Source of the DNA: Marasmius tenuissimus
Lineage: Eukaryota > Basidiomycota > Agaricomycetes > Agaricales > Marasmiaceae
Length of the DNA stretch: 64,000 nucleotides
Assembly: GCA_029532415.1 (NCBI GenBank)
Contig: JAQOTA010000060.1
Span: 3,658,001-3,722,000, forward strand
Reading direction: 5' to 3'
Below the pieces are notes generated by a model. That model did not search any database. It saw only the letters and a list, made by a program, of their open reading frames with translations, and had not been told where the DNA came from. Below, piece by piece: positions 34,701 through 45,878 of the stretch (within the stretch, counting starts at the first letter, position 1; each line of letters begins with the position of its first letter). The translations under genes and the position numbers were made by a program.

Positions 34701-35435
34701 GTGCCACTGCCATCGAACAAACACGCTCTTATTTTACCTTTCTAAATACCCTCTCCATCCGACTCTACGCAACATCCGACCTACTCGCTGCTATGGTGAA
34801 AGAGTTGGATACTGAACTCGAAAACCAGCATTCGTGGGATAACAACCCACAGCGCATCATGTAACTCGGCCGACCGCTTTACGGCTATGCCATAGGGTTT
34901 TCCACTACTCCCATCCAGCGCAAGCGCGCCTCATATTCATAATTACCGTTGTCTTAGTCTCCCCGACACGAAACAAAGGAATTGGGTCGAAGTCGAAACG
35001 TGGATCCTATATTTTGTTAAGAGGGTACAAGCCGAAGGAAGGATGTATATGTATGCTGGGTGGCTTTTCTTTTCATACCCGTTAGTTGGCACAATGTTTC
35101 ATGGAGATGGTACGGCAGCGTCCCTTCAAAATGCGTAAAGCAGAAACACTCACGAGCTCGCAATTGAATCACAGAACTGGCCCAACATCCCACAACTTTT
35201 ATCCAAAAGCCAATCAACCTTGCAATGCCCGGGTCAGCCAGCAGTATCTGCTACGTAGAAAATGCTGAGGCCGGGTCCCTCGTAACCCATCGAGGACTAA
35301 TTTTTGGCCAAAAAATTCGAACCGAGAAGGCAGAACCACTGTACGTTGTTGTCTCTCTGACTTCTCGTCGGTCTGTGGTACGCGGAGCACTCACATATTT
35401 CCTCTGCAATCAGCACTATACATACAATGTCCCCT
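31707..35435. other. No gene recognised; one inverted repeat
   Basis: Both strands contain only short or motif-free frames. A 33-bp inverted repeat with the core attccaatcggcggct occurs at about 32624-32657 (minus) and 33168-33200 (plus), possibly the ends of a ~580-bp element, but no target duplication was identified. A plus-strand frame at 34598-34864 (88 codons) and a longer overlapping one at 34330-34815 have no recognisable domain. Confidence 0.35.
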
Positions 35436-36669
35436 CTACTTTCCATGAACAAAAGCCACGATTATACAAAGTAATGGTAGCCAGACAGTCAAAGGAAGCG
35501 CGAATGAATAAGTCGGAGCGTTTGTCGTCTGGATGCCCACAAGCGCCTTGAGCTTTCTCATCAAGGACTCGCGTGGGGCGATTGTGACTGAGCTTTTGCT
35601 ATCCATGATCTTCTGCAACTCATCCCACAAATGCTTCTGTTGGTCCTTCAATGCTTTGCATTCGAGCACCATTTGACCGGAATCATGGACATTCTCTGGA
35701 CAATACCACGAACAGTCAGTGACAAGGACGCTTTATCTGAGAATGGACCCCAGATCAACACACCTTCGGCGATTTTCAGTATCCTCTCCCCCAGAAACTT
35801 AAACCTTGTTATCAGGAGGAGGATGATCTCTGATCCTATCCCTGTCTCCCCTAAGGATCTCCCCTGGTATGCCAGCTCGATTTGCATTTGTAGAGGTCTT
35901 GCGCGTCTCGACCGCCTATGGTTCATGATATCTTCTACGATCCAACGACCGTCCGTTGGTGTTTCCTGCCCGCATTGAATCACCCGTGCTCCTTGTAAAT
36001 TTTCGGAATAAAACTCTGTCAGTATTTTCACCCGGTCGGGGACATGAGTCGACACAACATCTTCCAATTTAGTGGTGACGATTGAGACATCGGGAAGGAA
36101 TTGTTGCCCCAGGAGTTTGGTGAGTAGGCTGGGGATACACTCTACGCCGCCAACCAGGCACGTTTGGGTAATTGGGTGAAGAAAAATGACTCCGTGTAGT
36201 GCAGCGCGAGAATGGTGTCTAAAGGAGGATTCGAACTCAGTCCATCTACGTTGAGGTTCAAGACTTACAACTCGACAAAGTATCTGGTGATAGCTTTCAG
36301 TCCCTCGACAGTTATATCAATCACGTTATTGATGCCGGGTATATCGACGAGGATAGCTTGACCATGGCCTTGAATTTCGAATGGAGGCGATTCCCAAGCA
36401 TCTTGGGGCTGTACCGACGCGTGTCTTGGCTCCCTTAGATGCCATCCACTTACGCTCCTAAAAAACTGCATTTTGTTGGCGATTATTAAAAATTGAAGGG
36501 AGTAAATAGATCTCACGTTCGATTTTCCACTGCTGTCACTTCCGATTACCCTGTGGCAAACATGAGCAAGGCGAATTCGTCTGGCAGTAAGGTTCGAAGT
36601 GTCCACATTAGTCTCGAAATAGCCTTTCGGCGCCGCTGATAGAAGACGTGCCGATTTACATTCCGTCAT
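35436..36669 (-). pseudogene. GIMAP-like GTPase with hydrophobic C-terminal tail; frameshifted
   Basis: Exons 36669-36517, 36465-36269 and 36218-35436. Exon 1 ends with the P-loop VIGSDSSGKSN directly before an intron. Exon 2 starts FFRSVSG and has the G3 position as DIPGINN, so the switch Asp pair is lost. Exon 3 has VIFLHPIT..VSIVTTKLEDV, then SRRARPLQMQIEL. Compared with the 1.6-2.8 kb paralogue, the frame must change around 35740, where a net 10-nt loss is seen. After it the frame resumes as DCSWYCPENVHDSG and ends VGIQTTNAPT plus a ~20-residue hydrophobic segment (VWLPLLCIIVAFV). A C-terminal membrane anchor is known in several animal GIMAPs. No intron of suitable length repairs the frame, so it is called a probable pseudogene; an assembly error is possible. 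Confidence 0.65.
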
Positions 36670-39199
36670 GCGCTAGATGATAGAGAGAAGCGCACCTCGA
36701 ACATAATGATGCCTTGATGATGCCGAGTTCGTACTGCAGACTGGATGGACGATAAAGACGAAGACTTCGACAGGAAATGGGTGACTGATGTGGGTGAGGA
36801 TGAAGCGAGTACAGTGGGCATATATATATTCCGTTCATAGAAACCCATATTATTATTATCAGGAGATCCATCCCATGTTCCATATGTTACTGATGGACGA
36901 ACAAGCTCAAACAAGAACTATTGCTGTTGCCTGGATTGCACGAACGATCACATGCTCCGCCGCCGGGTCCACTATCGCCTTTTCCGGTAAAGCTGCTCTC
37001 GCGCCAATTTGCATTCAATGGTTGGGCGTTGACGTCGAGAAGTCTGTTAAAAGACACACTGGCATATTTTCCCTACGGGATTTCAATGATATGTTTCTGG
37101 AGGTCAGCCTCCGTGAACCTCTATTTGCTTGGTCCCGGGAATGAATCGGACTCGATTAAGACCCTGAGCCCCTCCCCCAGAGGAGATTGAGCGGGAAATG
37201 CTATGGGAGGGCACAAAGGTAGTTTTCGGGCTAGATAGTGCCACTACACCCTTGCTTCACTCGCAATCAGCCAGTGCAAGGCTACGAGGAAACTGCGACA
37301 ATCAATCGTAAACCCGCCTGCAAGGTCGATTTAATGAGATTTCAGAATCGAGAGAATTGACAATTTCATTATGATCAGCCTACCAAAGATTTTCCGCTGT
37401 CATTATAACCCATCACGCTCAATAGAGAGTATAAGTCATAAGGCTGAAACTTGAGCTGACTCTATATTGCAGAAACTGTCTTCGACTGGGCCGCTAGTAG
37501 TATAGTTATTGGCCTTCGCGGTCGTACTATGTCCTCCGTAATGTGCACAAGAGCCCAGCACAGAGTGTAGTATGCTTGGAATGGACCACTATCGGGAATT
37601 GAAGGTTCAGCCGATCTATCGAGACCCAATCCTCAGGGAGTTCAATGTCCTTCGAGTATTGCGTCAGGGTGCGTGCTGTTGAACTGTCAGATACACCCAC
37701 GAATCGTTCAGGCGCGCAGTTCAACTGTTGTCGTGAGTCATCATGATTCGAGCTCCGGTTCTGTATAACAGTAATTAAATATCACAAGGAAAAGTTTTGT
37801 CGAGATTTGTTTCGTGGTACAGGGAGCCATTTGGGACTGGACTGAGCCTCGCTGGCGAATCGGCACCAGCTGACTACATATTCCAATGCACTTTTACGCG
37901 GCTTGCTCAGATGCAGGGAGTCGATTTGATTTCCTCCGCAGTTCAGCTACAATGGAAAATTTGGAGGAAGGTATGTCGGTCGTTCGGCGACTTTTACCTT
38001 TTCCACCGAGTATTTGGAGCCATACTGGATACCCCAAACTCATTTTGAGGGTCGTCGGATTGGCCCGTCACGTCGACGAGTTCATCATGGTCAAAGCCAC
38101 CGTGCACCGCCATATGACCAACGATTTCTAGAGGGCGCGATATGCCGGGGGACTTTGAACGCATTCAAGACCATCCATGCATCAAAAGGTCCAGCTGGCT
38201 GTACTCCTATGGTGCTTGTGCATGTTATGAGTATGCTAAGGTTGGTTGAATGGAGTTCGAGAGTGTACTTGCGCGGGGTCCATTCTCAGTACATCCACGC
38301 GAGCTAACCATCCACGCACCACATATTCTCCCCATGATGTCCGAGAATTACTGGTTGATTACAGGACAACCGTAACGGCAATGGCAAGTATCAGATCCCG
38401 TTGCAATACGTGTACAGCAACGTGTCGTCGAAGCGATGGGATGCTCAATGTGAACTGACACCGTGGTAGCGTCTCATGATTAAAATTACCTACAGCCGGT
38501 GAAGGAAGGATGCTCGAGTCGGCAAGATCGTATGGCTTCAGGTCCACATGACGGGTAAGTATCTTCTCTGTGCTTCGAGATTCGTTTTAGCCAGCGAAAG
38601 ATCCGTGGAAGACGCGGTAAACGAAGCTAACCTCGAACCAACATAGAAAACTGCAAGACGATGGGCGATGGGCGATAAAGAGTCTGACGACAACCGCTGA
38701 ACTTCAACGCCCGGTGCCCATCACCTGCATGGCCTACTGAGCAATGAGTGCACGCTCCGGAAGCCACCTGTATATGGGTATAGAAAAGGTCACGGATGAT
38801 ATATGTTATACTTTCATGATCGTACGTCACATTGAACAGCACTGGGCTTTCCGCCAGTTGAGCACTGAGCAATTGTGTCCCTCGTCTTACTTACAGAAAC
38901 GTTTTTAGCTCTGGTGTGGTCTGCCTGGTCGTGAGATATGAGAGAGGTATCCGCGCAAGACGACGATGAATTCTTACCATTCGGTACCTACTTAGGGCGT
39001 ATTTGAATGTTCTGTTCCCAGCTTTCAGGCCTCTCTCGTCCGTGGTATTCGTTTTCAGAGGCGGTTTTCCGATACCGTGAGTCAAGGACTGCCGTAAGTA
39101 CGATCCTCCGTGGCAGCGTGTCGTATATTGAGGCAACCGTGTCAAGGGAGACGGGTATTGATAGGTAGCACGAACACGGTAGCGCCTGACTGTTCCCTC
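36670..39199. other. No gene recognised
   Basis: 2.5 kb with short frames on both strands, none with motifs or convincing splice structure. The first part would contain the promoter of the minus-strand GTPase starting at 36669. Block B homology begins gradually at the right edge. Confidence 0.4.
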
Positions 39200-41589
39200 G
39201 TGTTGGGGTGCGACTTGTACGCGAGTCCAGGTTTAGAGCGCCGGCGACCAGCGCTGTCTTCAGAAAAAGAAGTCTTCGTATGTTACAGCTGTGAAGTGAC
39301 ACCACGAACCACGGGGCGCCCAGTCATCAACACAGCAGAGCCAACATACAACAGCACGTAACGCGGGGATCTGGGCGGGTCGTTATTTATATCTGCCCCC
39401 ATGTAATGTCCGCGCTTGTGACGATGAAATCAATTCGACGATTTCAGTAAGCTCAGTGTTGATCAAGACCGGATGTATTCGACATACCGAATTGCCTCGT
39501 CTCCTATGTACACCCGAGCCCATCCTCTTCCAGAATGAAACGCTACTTCGATCAGGCTTGAGAGGCACCTGTCGCGTAGTACGACTTGTTCAACACAAAA
39601 AACACGAACGATCTGACATGCATGGTCGTCCTCGTACATGCCATACCGCGCTAGAGCCTCCGCTAACCGTGTGGTGGATAAGACGTGAAACTAACATGGA
39701 CTGTCGAACTTTCGAGGAATTTGATCTGCCAAAGGAGTCCTGTTTTGCTGAGAACGAAAAGTCAGGTAAAGCCTATACCACGTATGGCTGGTGAGATCGA
39801 ACTTACGACGCCACGCAACTTTGAGCTACAAGCTCGTAATCTAGTCCGACTTCCGATGTTCACACCGTAGCGAGCAGGGCCGAGAATAGTGGTTTCAGGG
39901 AACTCGTTCGAGAAAGGACGATGTGTGGAAGCTTTCGTCCCTTCATTGGCACATACCACCCCTGTCGACAACACCACGGGCGGCAACTGTGAGTAGTGAG
40001 TGCCCGCGACGTGGTGGAGTTCTGCCTAGGGGAGAATAAACTGTGAGCGCTAGACTTCCAGATAGCGCATGTCAACCGACGGACTGGTCCGTTCATTCGA
40101 TCTCAGATTGTTGAGTAAACTTGGTTGATAATTGAAGTCTTGTTATCCCTTTGCTGCACAAGAATGCCGCCTACACTTTGTCCTATACTTGCACGATTCG
40201 ATGGCATTTCAGTGTTCAGTTCGATGGTTCTAACTTCGTTGTCGACAACGCTACGGGCAACAAAACCATCAACGATAGAAAACGGGATATGGATATTCTG
40301 TACGTACCTTACTTCAGTGCCGCGCTCGCCTACGTCTCATCTGAAAGCCACCTTATCCGATTTTGTGAACGGCTCCTTGATGTACCGTCCGTGATCGAGT
40401 CTTATAGTCCTGTACTAGTAGACGGAGCCTGGAGGGTAGCCATGAATATGGAATCGTTATTTGGTACCAGTACTAAGAAAACTTACCGACGACTCGAAAG
40501 CGATGGAATCAGAACCTGTAGCCGTAGGGGTGCGGAAGAATGACTGACAATAGTTGGACAATGGTGACTGTAACGGTTTGACGGTCCAACAGGGTCCATA
40601 CCCCAATGTGTCAAGAGTTCCCACGGTTGGCTTTTTATTGACACATTGGGACGTGACCATGACCTGGACTACGTCTTCTCTTTCTCTCAGTCTGAGCCGC
40701 CAAGTTTCCCTTCATACATTCATATACATGAAACAGTCCGTCATTTCCGCCTTTCGATGCCTAATATGCCTATTTATGGTCGGTTTTCAGGTCTCTTCAA
40801 GTACCGACACGGTGTGTTGTCAACTCATTGGGTTCCATCGATGACTGAACTCTTTCCTGAAAAAAAAATGGGAATTCAAGATATCAACAGACATGGAAGA
40901 CAGACCGCGGACCTGTCTGTGAACTCTCGCTCGAATGTGACGTTGTAGTGGTCAAAGCTAGGGTTACGGGATTATAGGATGGTGTCAATATGAGTGGATA
41001 GTGAACACGAGTCCCGAGGTCAGTTCACTATCATACATTTTCTTTTTTCATCCAGACAAAGAAACCCTTTCCTCTTCTGCATTTTCTCAGAGACTTTCAT
41101 TTGTCTCTTTTTCGTATCTGGGCTTCATTGTTTTCAACTCGTACTGACTTTCAAACTCGCAGGTTACTGGTACATGGCCTACTGGTATGGATGAGCGCGA
41201 CCTATCATACTTCTACACTCGAAGCCCGAAGGCACTACGAAATACTTGGATCACTGGCGTTGGGATGTCTGGCGGTCACACAACCTCATAGGCGATGCAG
41301 GGAACGCAACACGTTTCCCTCGAGCTCTACTGACCACTTTATAAGTGCGTGTCTCTCTCAATCACTTTGTCCTCCGACTCTAAAGCCAAGCTTGCAGGTG
41401 GCCGTTTATCACGAGAACTGCGTGCTCACTCCTGCACACTCCACCCTCCCATCAGCGTCCTAGTATTTCGTTTGCACCCATCACAGTGTGGCGATTTAGA
41501 GCTCCCAAGTCTCTGAACCGCTCGGTGTTATCGCAGATAAGCGGGATAGCCTCCCAGGTCACCTCTGAGATCGTCTGGAGGCGGCTTTG

Positions 41590-42890
41590 AACAATAGGAG
41601 GGGGGGAAGCTCCTGGAAGAGCAGCTACGAGTTCGTTCAAGGTTTCTTGTCGACCTTGCAGAGGTTTCTGGGAGAGCAGTTGGAAGAGATCCAGCCATTA
41701 CGTTGTGTTGAATCTAGCGGTGAACACAACGGGCTGCGAGATCGCTTAGTTGAAACAGGAAGAGGCATGGGCAATGACGCCGTTCAGGATGTCCGTTTGC
41801 TCTCCGCTATTTTAGGCCGCTGGCGAGAGATTGTGCTGGGAGCGCCAGCGCTCTGGTCCAATAACCTGCGTCGGATCGACCTATTCCCTCTACTCCGACT
41901 CTATCTCGAGTGCTCCAAGGGGCTGGAGTTAAATTTTCTGCCTACGAAACTCGATAACTGGCCCTTTTGGGGCTCGAATTCGAACAAGAAGAGGAAGAGA
42001 GATGGAACAAAGGCGTTCCGAAAGCTGATAGTTCTAAATTGCAACACGGCGATTCCGGAGGCTTACGCTGGCAAACCTTAACACCAGGCGGGAATGGGGG
42101 GTAGTGGGGTGGCTGTGGGATGTACCCCCCAATCTGAATGACCCTCGTTCTTCTCTTTCCGGGATATTCTCCCGAACTGGATTGCGAAACCTCGACATCT
42201 CGTTAGCGCGCCTGGCATTCCCGTCCACCTTCGCTATCCTCGGCATTCTCGAAGCTCTTACCGTCGGGAACGCACACTTTGCCGATGAAAATCGCTCCTC
42301 TCCAGTGCGTTTGTCTCGCCCTCGAGGCTTGCGGGTCAACTAAGAGGATCACGACTCGCATCATACCTCCCCTTCCGTACCTCCAAATGCCGAATCTTAT
42401 GACTTTCGACCTCCCTTTCAAGGAGCATCTGAAATTCGTCAGACAGTTTTCCTCGCCGTTGAAGAAACTCTGGAGAAACTTACTCTCTTCACCCTCCCAC
42501 ATCCCTCTCGCCTCTGGCTTCGATACCCTCAGGAGCTTAGCCAAGCTCACCGTCTCACATCAATCGATTCCATCTTCCACTCTCGGATCTTCTACCGGAC
42601 CTCACAGAGCGATCGGAGATCATACAAAAGCTGGAATCGTTGACACTTACGGTCCAGAGGAAACCTTCACCGAAGGGTTTCGTGAATATCACGAGGTTCG
42701 CCGAGGCTAGCAGGGCGAAAAGTGGTGCTGTAGCGAGTCGGGTGTCATCGTTACAGAGGGCTGAGTTGGCACATGGAGAGAGCGCTGTGGACGATGATTT
42801 TATATGTCAGTTTGGTGTCAGGGACAAGGGTCGTAACTATGGACCAGTCGCTGTTCCTCTTTCCGTATCATTAGGTCAGCTGTAACTTTC
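41590..42890 (+). pseudogene. F-box/LRR-type protein remnant (block B copy)
   Basis: A 164-codon frame at 41587-42081 contains ILGRWREIVLGAPALWSN followed by LLRLYLECSKGLELNF, the segment that normally follows the F-box in Agaricomycete F-box proteins. Further LRR-like text continues in other frames (GLRNLDISLARLAFPSTF near 42180, then 42280-42710). The F-box core itself is missing and the frames do not join, so it is a truncated, decaying gene. Its counterpart at 6.45-7.6 kb is decayed further. Confidence 0.6.
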
Positions 42891-43794
42891 GGATCTCGTG
42901 CAGAATTCATGAACACCTCTTTGCAAAATATTTTGGTTTATGATGGTCGGGGGTAACACACTCGAAGCTCGAAGGATAGCATGAAACCAAAAGTAGATGA
43001 TGCATTCGCCTCCTCGTACATCATAACGAACGGGTGTTTAACAACACTGGGGTCACTCCCGTCAGAGGATTTGGGCTCCTAATTGCTGTGGGGTACTGGT
43101 CAGATCTGTGGGCCAGCACACAAAGTATGAGATAGCGCTGACGGGGAAGAACGATCAGATCGTACCGTTTAGTAGCGTAGAGCCTGAGGGCATCTCGACG
43201 GACTGCCCCAGCTTCCGACCCCCTCACAGGTGTGACGTTTGCTGGTAGAAGTGATTTTTTATAGTTATCTTCCTTGGCAACGAGTGCGAGTGCGGTATCC
43301 GGTTAGGCGAGTGGTAGAGGGGACCCGGGACATCAACGAAGCTTGAGCGTGGTGGCGGTGGATTACTCCCTCGTATACGTGCTTTGAGGTTGGGAGTACC
43401 TCTAGCACTATCTAGAGAGAAGCAAGGTTCTCAGAGCTGTCGACAACATCGAGAGGAAAGGTCATGGACCATGGTTCGCCCACTTGTTACACGGAATACC
43501 CAACATACGACACGGAACCGCGGAGGCCTATGTGAAAACATCTTTCTTTCTCAGGTTTTTTGTTCGTGCTTGCAGTGGTGAAGCTAAGTCGGCAGTCCGC
43601 AAGTTCAGAGTTGATCAAGACCAGTAGTATCGCGCATACCGGATTGTCCAATCCTCTATCTACACCCTCCATCTTCGAGACGTGATAACGCTCATACATT
43701 CATGTGGGAGTAGGTGCTTGCAAAATATGAGCTGGCCAAGGCGAATAACACCATCGGTCGGCGAGGTGGGAACTAATGTGTTCGTCCTGTTATA

Positions 43795-44080
43795 ACCTTT
43801 GGGGAAAAGAATGGCACACCCGGGGGGGATAAGGTATATGGAAAATAAATTCAGGAGGGGAACGGCGTGGTCGAAGAAGTGGGAGGAGGCGACACCACTC
43901 TAAATTAAATAAGCATCCACGTACGAAAACCTCTTCCAAACCACCTCGAAGCTCTTCAATCTCTCCTCAAACGCCTCCGAACCCACCTCAATCCACCCTC
44001 AAGCCCGCCTCGACCTCCTCCGAATGATGGCCGAAACATCTCCCGAAGATGTCGATCTCGCCATCCTTTCCCCAAAGGGC
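43795..44080. mobile_element. TA-flanked MITE, ~286 bp
   Basis: The ends are inverted repeats of about 20 bp around CCTTTGGGGAAA at 43796 and its complement ending at 44080. TA dinucleotides flank both sides. The paralogous site in block A near 8568 reads straight through without the insert. TA duplication plus short TIRs fits Tc1/mariner-type MITEs. The interior is CCTC-rich with no coding capacity. Confidence 0.78.
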
Positions 44081-44419
44081 TATGAATGTCCGTGGTCAGC
44101 GCTGAAGCTCAAGGCTCGCTGAAGCCTCTGCCAACCGTAAAGTGTGCCTACGACACGATGAACCTGTCATGTGCTATCGGATGCTTCGAGAATCTTGATT
44201 CGCCTCAAAATGATTTGGTCGTACTGAAAACGGGTGTCAGGTGAAGTTTAGATGATGCAGACGTCCTCACCCGATCTCAGCTTCAACTTCCGGTCCTCTC
44301 TATTGTGACCGGAAAAATTGCGTTGCCCTCCAAGAATGAGGTTTGCAATGGCCACCAAGGACAATCGTTGCAGAGGACTTTAGCAGAAAATCGACCATCG
44401 TCGGAGCTTCATTTCCGTA

Positions 44420-45772
44420 ATGCGAAGATTACCCAGCGAAGTTCTCGCTGAGATCTTTGGCCATTGCGTTGGAATGGATCATCTCACCTTACGAACACTA
44501 GACAATGCCGACGAAAGAGCGAAGACGTGTCACTCCGCCCTTACGACTCCGATCAGGTTATCTCACGTCTCCCGACGCTGGCGAGAGATTCTTACCCATA
44601 CGCCTAAACTCTGGACCACGTTCTCCATCAATCTCGCCGCGCCGGAGCCTGAAACACTGTTGCGGACCTGCCTTAAGCGTTCTAGAGGCATGGATCTGGA
44701 CGTTGTCGTTTGGGATCAGTCTCTTACCCCTCGAGAATCACATCAAATGTTTGCTATGAGGGTCAAGGCCTTTCGGCTGTTGATGACCCCAATGCTTACG
44801 GCCCGATTCAAGAAGCTCACTATGGTCGATGACGGATTGTCGGCTGCCATTAGTAAAGATGAACCATTCGTAGCCGACTCGACCGTTCTGTTCCCCAAGC
44901 TGGAGTACGTTCATTTGGCGGGGGCATTGCGGAACTATCCGAGGCCGCGTTGGCTGTGGAATGGGATTCGACAGGGTCCGAGACTGGGTGAAGCTGTTTT
45001 GGACTCGCCCGATTCCACTGGCCTGGAAGCATTCTCTGGAGCACCAATAAAGGCTTTGGAAATAAAACCAAGCAGATTTCAAGCCGTGCTTCGCTTACTT
45101 CCAACCTTTCACCTTCTGGAGTCCCTCATCTTACGATGTCCTAGAGCCGGGTTCATGTTTCCTCCAGTTCGTTGCCCTCGCATCCAGGACTTGAAATTGA
45201 TATACACTGGCTATGAGCCATACCTTTCGATCCTATCCTCTCTGGCTCTCCCGAATCTCGTGTCTCTTCACCTCGATCTCGCGAGTTCAGACCTTTCATT
45301 GTCGGCGTTTTCAGCCTTCGGTACCGTATCGTCAACTCTCAAAAAGCTGACTCTAACATTCGACCGGCCATACAAAGACGTGCTGCTATCCAAGATACTA
45401 TCACGTATCCCCGGGCTCGTCGAATTCGAAATCGACCTACCACAACTCTCTGCTCATTCTTCCATATTAGACCTTTTCGACCAGTTCACCCGAAAGCCAG
45501 CTGTGGGAACTCAGTTACAGAAACTGTCCCTCTCGATACACCCACGAGGCGATCTTATCACGCATTACTTCGTCTCGAAGTGCGTCGGGTATCTGGAGAC
45601 GAGGAACGCCATGACTGTCAAGGGCGTTCAATCGATGGCGCGGTTGAAGTACTTCACTTTGGTTGGACGGTTCACCAGTTTGCACCCTTTCGAGTATGAT
45701 TCGGTTATGATGGGTAGAATGCGGGATCTAGAGGCGCATGGTACGAAGTGTATCATAAGGGAGTTGAAGTAA
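44420..45772 (+). CDS. F-box protein, Agaricomycete expanded family (450 aa)
   Basis: Single-exon frame of 450 codons. The first residues are the F-box, RLPSEVLAEIFGHC, followed at ~50 by the RLSHVSRRWREILTHTPKLWTTF motif. The remaining ~370 residues are leucine-rich with irregular repeats (LPNLVSLHLDLASSDLSL, LKKLTLTFDR). F-box proteins are SCF ubiquitin-ligase adaptors: the F-box binds Skp1 and the C-terminal part the substrate. The ATG at 44420 is the first after an in-frame TAG just upstream. The pseudogene at 17.5 kb preserves an N-terminal helical region before this point, so the gene may have lost its original start or have an unseen upstream exon. It is convergent with the SIN3-kinase gene, whose stop is 106 bp away. 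Substrate unknown. Confidence 0.85.
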   Translation: MRRLPSEVLAEIFGHCVGMDHLTLRTLDNADERAKTCHSALTTPIRLSHVSRRWREILTHTPKLWTTFSINLAAPEPETLLRTCLKRSRGMDLDVVVWDQSLTPRESHQMFAMRVKAFRLLMTPMLTARFKKLTMVDDGLSAAISKDEPFVADSTVLFPKLEYVHLAGALRNYPRPRWLWNGIRQGPRLGEAVLDSPDSTGLEAFSGAPIKALEIKPSRFQAVLRLLPTFHLLESLILRCPRAGFMFPPVRCPRIQDLKLIYTGYEPYLSILSSLALPNLVSLHLDLASSDLSLSAFSAFGTVSSTLKKLTLTFDRPYKDVLLSKILSRIPGLVEFEIDLPQLSAHSSILDLFDQFTRKPAVGTQLQKLSLSIHPRGDLITHYFVSKCVGYLETRNAMTVKGVQSMARLKYFTLVGRFTSLHPFEYDSVMMGRMRDLEAHGTKCIIRELK

Positions 45773-45878
45773 GGTGGTTTTGATATTGTTGTATCGTGTC
45801 TATGCAAGTCGTTGTCACTCAATCCTCGATCCATTCATCCAGTACAAGCAGTAGGATTACATATGCAAGACGGTCCAC

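Larger units (their letters stand above)
39200..44400. repeat. Segmental duplication block B, left part (copy of ~4.2-10.0 kb)
   Basis: Colinear with block A; see the anchors listed for 4200-8664. It contains the two copies of the unrecognised repeated module (39.35-39.7 and 43.5-43.8 kb) and an F-box/LRR remnant. It lacks the hAT-like and Ty3 insertions found in block A, and block A lacks the 286-bp element found here. Where homology continues past 44.2 kb it leads into the intact F-box gene. Confidence 0.75.

Noticed and set aside
34598..34864. 88-codon plus-strand frame as a gene
   Set aside because: It has no motif, overlaps a longer frame in another phase and has no splice or neighbour support.
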